Shown here: positions 61,187-64,000 of the stretch, one piece after another | How positions within the stretch are numbered: position 1 is the first letter of the stretch | Layout of the letters: each line of letters opens with the position of its first letter | Source: a virus | Virus record (IMG/VR): IMGVR_UViG_3300028596_000009 | Span: 1 to 64,000 of that record | Strand: one strand, 5' to 3' | Length of the DNA: 64,000 nt | The notes under the pieces: model-generated | What the model saw: the letters and a program-made list of their open reading frames with translations, nothing else | Databases searched by the model: none | What the model was told of the DNA's origin: nothing | Translations under genes and position numbers: made by a program

Positions 61187-61273
61187 CCTGCGAGTCCTCT
61201 CCGTCTTCGGCACACCGCCGGAGGCGGGGGGAATCCGCAGATCATCGCGGTACAACCGAAGGAGAAAGACAGC

Positions 61274-61939
61274 ATGGGTTTCTTCACCAAGAAGGACAAG
61301 GACATCCCCGCCGACATGGGTGCGCTGGTCGAGAAGGCCCGCATCTCCCTGGTCAAGCACGGCATCGGCGACCTGAAGGCGGCCGTCTACCTGGTCCTGG
61401 ATCACTCGGGATCCATGTCGAGCTACTACCGCAACGGTGACGTGCAGAAGCTTGCCGAGCGGGCGCTGGGCCTGTCGGCCAACCTCGACGACGACGGCAT
61501 CGTGCCGGTCGTGCTGTTCGCCGACCACGCCGAGAAGATCCAGGAAGTCAGCGTCACCGACTACATCGGCGCCGCCGAGCGGCTGTCCTCCCAGGCGCAG
61601 TGGGGAGGTACCAACTACATCGCCGCCATCGACGCCATGGTGGAGCACTACGGGAAGTCCGGCTCCACCGACCCGGCCCTCGTCATCTTCCAGACCGACG
61701 GCGACCCCGCCTTCAGGGCCGAGACCACCGAGAAGATTCGGTCGCTGCGCGGCAAGAACGTCTTCATCGCCTTCGTGTCCTTCGGTTCGAGCGTGCCCTA
61801 CCTCAACACCCTCGACAACCTCGGCACCGGCCGCGAGGACATCGTCTCGCACTTCAGGGCGCCGAAGCCGTCGCAGGTGACCGACGAGGAGCTGTACGAC
61901 GGCATCACCGGCGAGTTCGCTCGGTGGGTCAAGAGCTGA
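61274..61939 (+). CDS. vWA-domain protein (TerF/TerY-like), 221 aa
   Basis: ATG at 61274 after CGAAGGAGAAAGACAGC. A short basic N-terminus is followed by vWA with a complete MIDAS: D43-x-S45-x-S47 (LDHSGSM), T113 (GGTNY) and D142 (TDGDP). Matches the C-terminal vWA of TerF/TerY. Directly behind TerD, suggesting a working partner. Ends before a tRNA. Confidence 0.86.
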   Translation: MGFFTKKDKDIPADMGALVEKARISLVKHGIGDLKAAVYLVLDHSGSMSSYYRNGDVQKLAERALGLSANLDDDGIVPVVLFADHAEKIQEVSVTDYIGAAERLSSQAQWGGTNYIAAIDAMVEHYGKSGSTDPALVIFQTDGDPAFRAETTEKIRSLRGKNVFIAFVSFGSSVPYLNTLDNLGTGREDIVSHFRAPKPSQVTDEELYDGITGEFARWVKS

Positions 61940-62038
61940 TTTCGCATCAGAAACACCTAGTAACACCCGCTGAAAAGCGGTAGGGTTCCACTACTTCCTG
62001 ACGGCATCGGATGGCGAAGGCCGGTGTCGTCGGGTTCA

Positions 62039-62112
62039 CGAGATGTAGCTCAGCCTGGTAGAGCACCGCCCTGATAAGGCGTTTGTCGCTGGTTCGAATC
62101 CAGCCCTCTCGA
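62039..62112 (+). tRNA. tRNA-Ile(GAT)
   Basis: Complete cloverleaf: acceptor CGAGATG/CCTCTCG with one T-C mismatch, D arm GCTC..GAGC, anticodon arm CCGCC-CTGATAA-GGCGT with GAT at 62073-62075, T arm GCTGG-TTCGAAT-CCAGC. CCA not encoded (ACAAGG). Reads AUC/AUU. Confidence 0.88.
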
Positions 62113-62117
62113 CAAGG

Positions 62118-62148
62118 AACCCGCCCTCGGCTCCCCCGGGGCGGGTTT
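62118..62148 (+). terminator. intrinsic terminator after tRNA
   Basis: AACCCGCCC (62118-62126) pairs perfectly with GGGCGGGTT (62139-62147), then TCGTC. Confidence 0.75.
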
Positions 62149-62177
62149 CGTCATATCCGGACAACGAAAGGACCGAC

Positions 62178-62930
62178 ATGCAGGAAGTTATAGGGGGGTT
62201 CGTCAAGACACTCGAAGAGTTCGAGACGCATCTGAACCGACACGGCTGGACGACCTCGCGCGAGGAACTCCGGTCCAAGGACAAGCCCCTGCTCAAGCAG
62301 ACCGTGACAGGGCGACAGGGCGAGTTCTGGGCCCGAGCCGTCTACACGCGGCGCAAGGTGGAGACCGACGCCGACCAGATCCACTTCGACTACACAGGCG
62401 CCTACCTGCCCGAGGGCGGGGACCAGCCACGGTGGTCGGTGTTCAAGACCTACGACGACATCATGCGGTTCGTCCACGAGTACGACATCACGCTCCTGGT
62501 GGCTTCCGGGCCCCCACCCACGCCGAAGTCCCATCAGTGCAGGTGCGGGAAGGTCCGTCACACCAAGGCGATAGCTCACGGGATCCTGCGCAAGTCGCAG
62601 CGAGAACGGCGCCGCATGGGACCGAGCAGCAACCGGATGGAAGAGCGGGTCTACGCCTGCCCGACCGACAGCAAGGTCTTCCATCTGACCTCACGCAAGC
62701 ACTGGACCGAGGAGACACCCGAGGGGAGGGAGAAGACCGATGGGCGCAGCACCGGCGATCCGGATGCCAGCGGAGTTGGAGCAGTTCGACCGGCGGATAC
62801 GGCTGATGGGGTGGGCGACCGAGCGGTGCCTGGAAAGGGACGACGTCAACCTCAGGTACCGAAGGCACGTGACCGCTCGCCGGGGCGGCTTCCGGGTGAA
62901 GGTCCTGATGGTGAAGAAGGTGATGTCTGA
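62178..62930 (+). CDS. hypothetical protein, KVFHLTS paralogue 1, 250 aa (extended C-terminus)
   Basis: ATG at 62178 after ACGAAAGGACCGAC. About 185 residues align in plan with the next gene: helix before GW, a CRCGK (~118-122) motif, basic helices, then CPTDSKVFHLTS (~160-171). The remaining ~62 residues overlap the next gene out of frame and are Gly/Arg/Pro-rich, suggesting a lost stop codon rather than a real domain. Probably zinc-binding via Cys. Confidence 0.75.
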   Translation: MQEVIGGFVKTLEEFETHLNRHGWTTSREELRSKDKPLLKQTVTGRQGEFWARAVYTRRKVETDADQIHFDYTGAYLPEGGDQPRWSVFKTYDDIMRFVHEYDITLLVASGPPPTPKSHQCRCGKVRHTKAIAHGILRKSQRERRRMGPSSNRMEERVYACPTDSKVFHLTSRKHWTEETPEGREKTDGRSTGDPDASGVGAVRPADTADGVGDRAVPGKGRRQPQVPKARDRSPGRLPGEGPDGEEGDV

Positions 62931-63303
62931 CGGATCGTCGATCACCAACACCTGGCATCTCGGCTCGTACACCTTGAGCGGCAAGCCGCACTGGTGCTAC
63001 CTCAGGAGCGAGTACGACATGTGGGCCTTCGCCGAGACCTTCGACACCAGCCTGCTGATCTCCCCGTTCACCCACGAGCCTGTCATCTTCCGTGTGCCGC
63101 CTCCCGCACCTCCTCCGGAGAACGTCTCGAAGTGCATGTGCGAGAAGGAGGAGCTGACGGAGCGGGAAGCCCGTGAGGCTGTCGAGCAGGCGCTGATCCG
63201 CAGGGTCCTGCGGGGGTCAAGGAGACGCCAGGAGCGATCCCACTACCCGTGCCCCACTCAGCCCAAGGTTTTCCATCTCACGTCCCAGGAGGACAGGTAC
63301 TGA
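62740..63303 (+). CDS. hypothetical protein, KVFHLTS paralogue 2, 187 aa
   Basis: ATG at 62740 after GGGAGGGAGAAGACCG. KCMCEK (~129-134) and YPCPTQPKVFHLTSQEDRY at the C-terminus match paralogue 1; the middle has W-H-L-G-S-Y-T strands. Tandem duplication. Stop overlaps the next ATG. Confidence 0.8.
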   Translation: MGAAPAIRMPAELEQFDRRIRLMGWATERCLERDDVNLRYRRHVTARRGGFRVKVLMVKKVMSDGSSITNTWHLGSYTLSGKPHWCYLRSEYDMWAFAETFDTSLLISPFTHEPVIFRVPPPAPPPENVSKCMCEKEELTEREAREAVEQALIRRVLRGSRRRQERSHYPCPTQPKVFHLTSQEDRY

Positions 63304-63581
63304 TGAGTGGCACATCAAGGCGCCACCGGCGTCGCGATCCTCACTGGAGGACGCTTCGCGACCTGCTCAACGACGGGCGCCCAGGCCCCACGGCTGCGCA
63401 GATCACGCACACCCTCTTCGACGCCGGGGTGACCTCTCCGGAGAAACTGCGCCGGATGACGCCCGCTGAAGTGAAGGCGATCGAGGGCCTGGGGGCCAAG
63501 GCGCAAACCCGAGTGATCTTGCTCAGGAAACGTCTGGACGACGCGGCTCGATCCAGCACCGACACGGACAAGGAGAACTGA
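63303..63581 (+). CDS. helix-hairpin-helix protein, 92 aa
   Basis: ATG at 63303 in TGATG. Basic N-terminus (RRHRRRDPHWR), then LFDAGVTSPEKLRRMTPAEV and IEGLGAKAQTRVILLRKRL: two helices around a GLG turn, as in RNA-polymerase-alpha-CTD/HhH DNA-binding folds. Probably binds DNA non-specifically. Confidence 0.76.
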   Translation: MSGTSRRHRRRDPHWRTLRDLLNDGRPGPTAAQITHTLFDAGVTSPEKLRRMTPAEVKAIEGLGAKAQTRVILLRKRLDDAARSSTDTDKEN

Positions 63582-63582
63582 C

Positions 63583-63975
63583 ATGAGCGCATGGTCCGAC
63601 CGTTTGATGCAGGGCTCTCGCGCCAGGATCGTCGATCACGGCAACGGAGTAGTCGTCCACGGATCCGGCGAGCCGGTGCTGTCCGTGCTGGACGTCCTGG
63701 GCGCCGAGCTGGAGGACATCTTCGTCATCGGCATCAACGACCGGTGCGGATCCCTGGTCGTCCCCACCCAGGAGAAGGCGGAGCGCCTGGGTGTGCTGAT
63801 GAACCCCGCCTACAAGGTGAAGATCAAGGCTCCGGAGCGAGGTACCAACTGGAAGGTCGACTACGACCAGAGGAACCTCGACGGCACCGTGGACAGCAAC
63901 TTCATCATCAACGTCACGCTGAAGGACGGGCGTGTCGTCATGAAGGACGGCAAGTGGATCGAGAAGGAGAACTGA
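63583..63975 (+). CDS. hypothetical protein, 130 aa
   Basis: ATG at 63583 after CAAGGAGAACTGAC. Beta-rich first half (GVVVHGSGEPVLSVLDVLG), a basic/aromatic stretch and a terminal NVTLKDGRVVMKDGKWIEKEN strand pair. No family. Confidence 0.78.
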   Translation: MSAWSDRLMQGSRARIVDHGNGVVVHGSGEPVLSVLDVLGAELEDIFVIGINDRCGSLVVPTQEKAERLGVLMNPAYKVKIKAPERGTNWKVDYDQRNLDGTVDSNFIINVTLKDGRVVMKDGKWIEKEN

Positions 63976-63976
63976 C

Positions 63977-64000
63977 ATGGCGGAGCTGACGAAGGTGAAC
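63977..64000 (+). CDS. 5' end of a gene (truncated by window edge)
   Basis: ATG at 63977 behind GAGAAGGAGAACTGAC opens MAELTKVN and continues off the right edge. Confidence 0.65.

Noticed and set aside
60500-61966. 488-codon minus-strand frame
   Set aside because: Antisense to TerD and vWA genes, which have clear domains.
1-64000. CRISPR arrays, insertion sequences, integrase, rRNA
   Set aside because: No evenly spaced direct repeats, transposase, recombinase motif or rRNA sequence was seen.

Overview
The window reads as one arm of a large, GC-rich actinobacteriophage, most likely infecting Streptomyces or a relative. Evidence: very high G+C with G/C-rich wobble positions, frequent GTG starts, 4-base stop/start overlaps, dozens of 40-180 aa genes packed almost without gaps, and no bacterial housekeeping genes. 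No terminase, portal, major capsid, tape measure, integrase or polymerase was recognised, so this is accessory, regulatory and late-accessory DNA. Host and cluster are inferences.

Layout. (1) About 1-30.1 kb: roughly one hundred small rightward genes, nearly all unrecognised, many Cys-rich (zinc-knuckle-like) or acidic, with several tandem paralogues. Most transcription-unit boundaries carry a composite element: a GC-rich hairpin, then (C)TTATC(G/A), then a purine-rich ribosome binding site (GGGAAAGGGGA-type) and the start codon. About 30 copies lie in 1.4-39.3 kb; none was found upstream of genes after that. (2) 30.2-39.2 kb: tandem sigma-70-like promoter, ParB/Srx-like protein, a tRNA-like mini-structure, a calcineurin-type metallophosphoesterase and more small genes. 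(3) 39.3-42.4 kb: virion-like proteins (a fibre-like protein and a collagen-like/C1q-like protein) and a vWA-domain protein. (4) 42.4-50.8 kb: a sugar/methyl island on both strands with four glycosyltransferase-type proteins, two SAM methyltransferases, an NAD-dependent epimerase, a thioredoxin, a helix-turn-helix protein and an AbrB/RelE-like toxin-antitoxin pair. (5) 51.2-53.8 kb: leftward regulatory segment with a lipoprotein and two related winged-helix proteins whose upstream DNA carries direct repeats. (6) 54.0-64 kb: rightward operon(s) of small proteins with a tandem triplicated family, then a TerD-domain protein, a TerF/TerY-like vWA protein, a tRNA-Ile(GAT), two paralogous Cys-containing proteins and a helix-hairpin-helix protein.

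How it fits together. Regions 1, 2 and 6 look like host-takeover cargo expressed as many short operons, each insulated by a hairpin. The glycan island next to virion-like genes suggests that the phage glycosylates and O-methylates its own particles, or less likely nucleic acid or host envelope. The TerD/vWA pair resembles the bacterial Ter stress system. Functions given for unrecognised genes are limited to what can be seen in their sequences.
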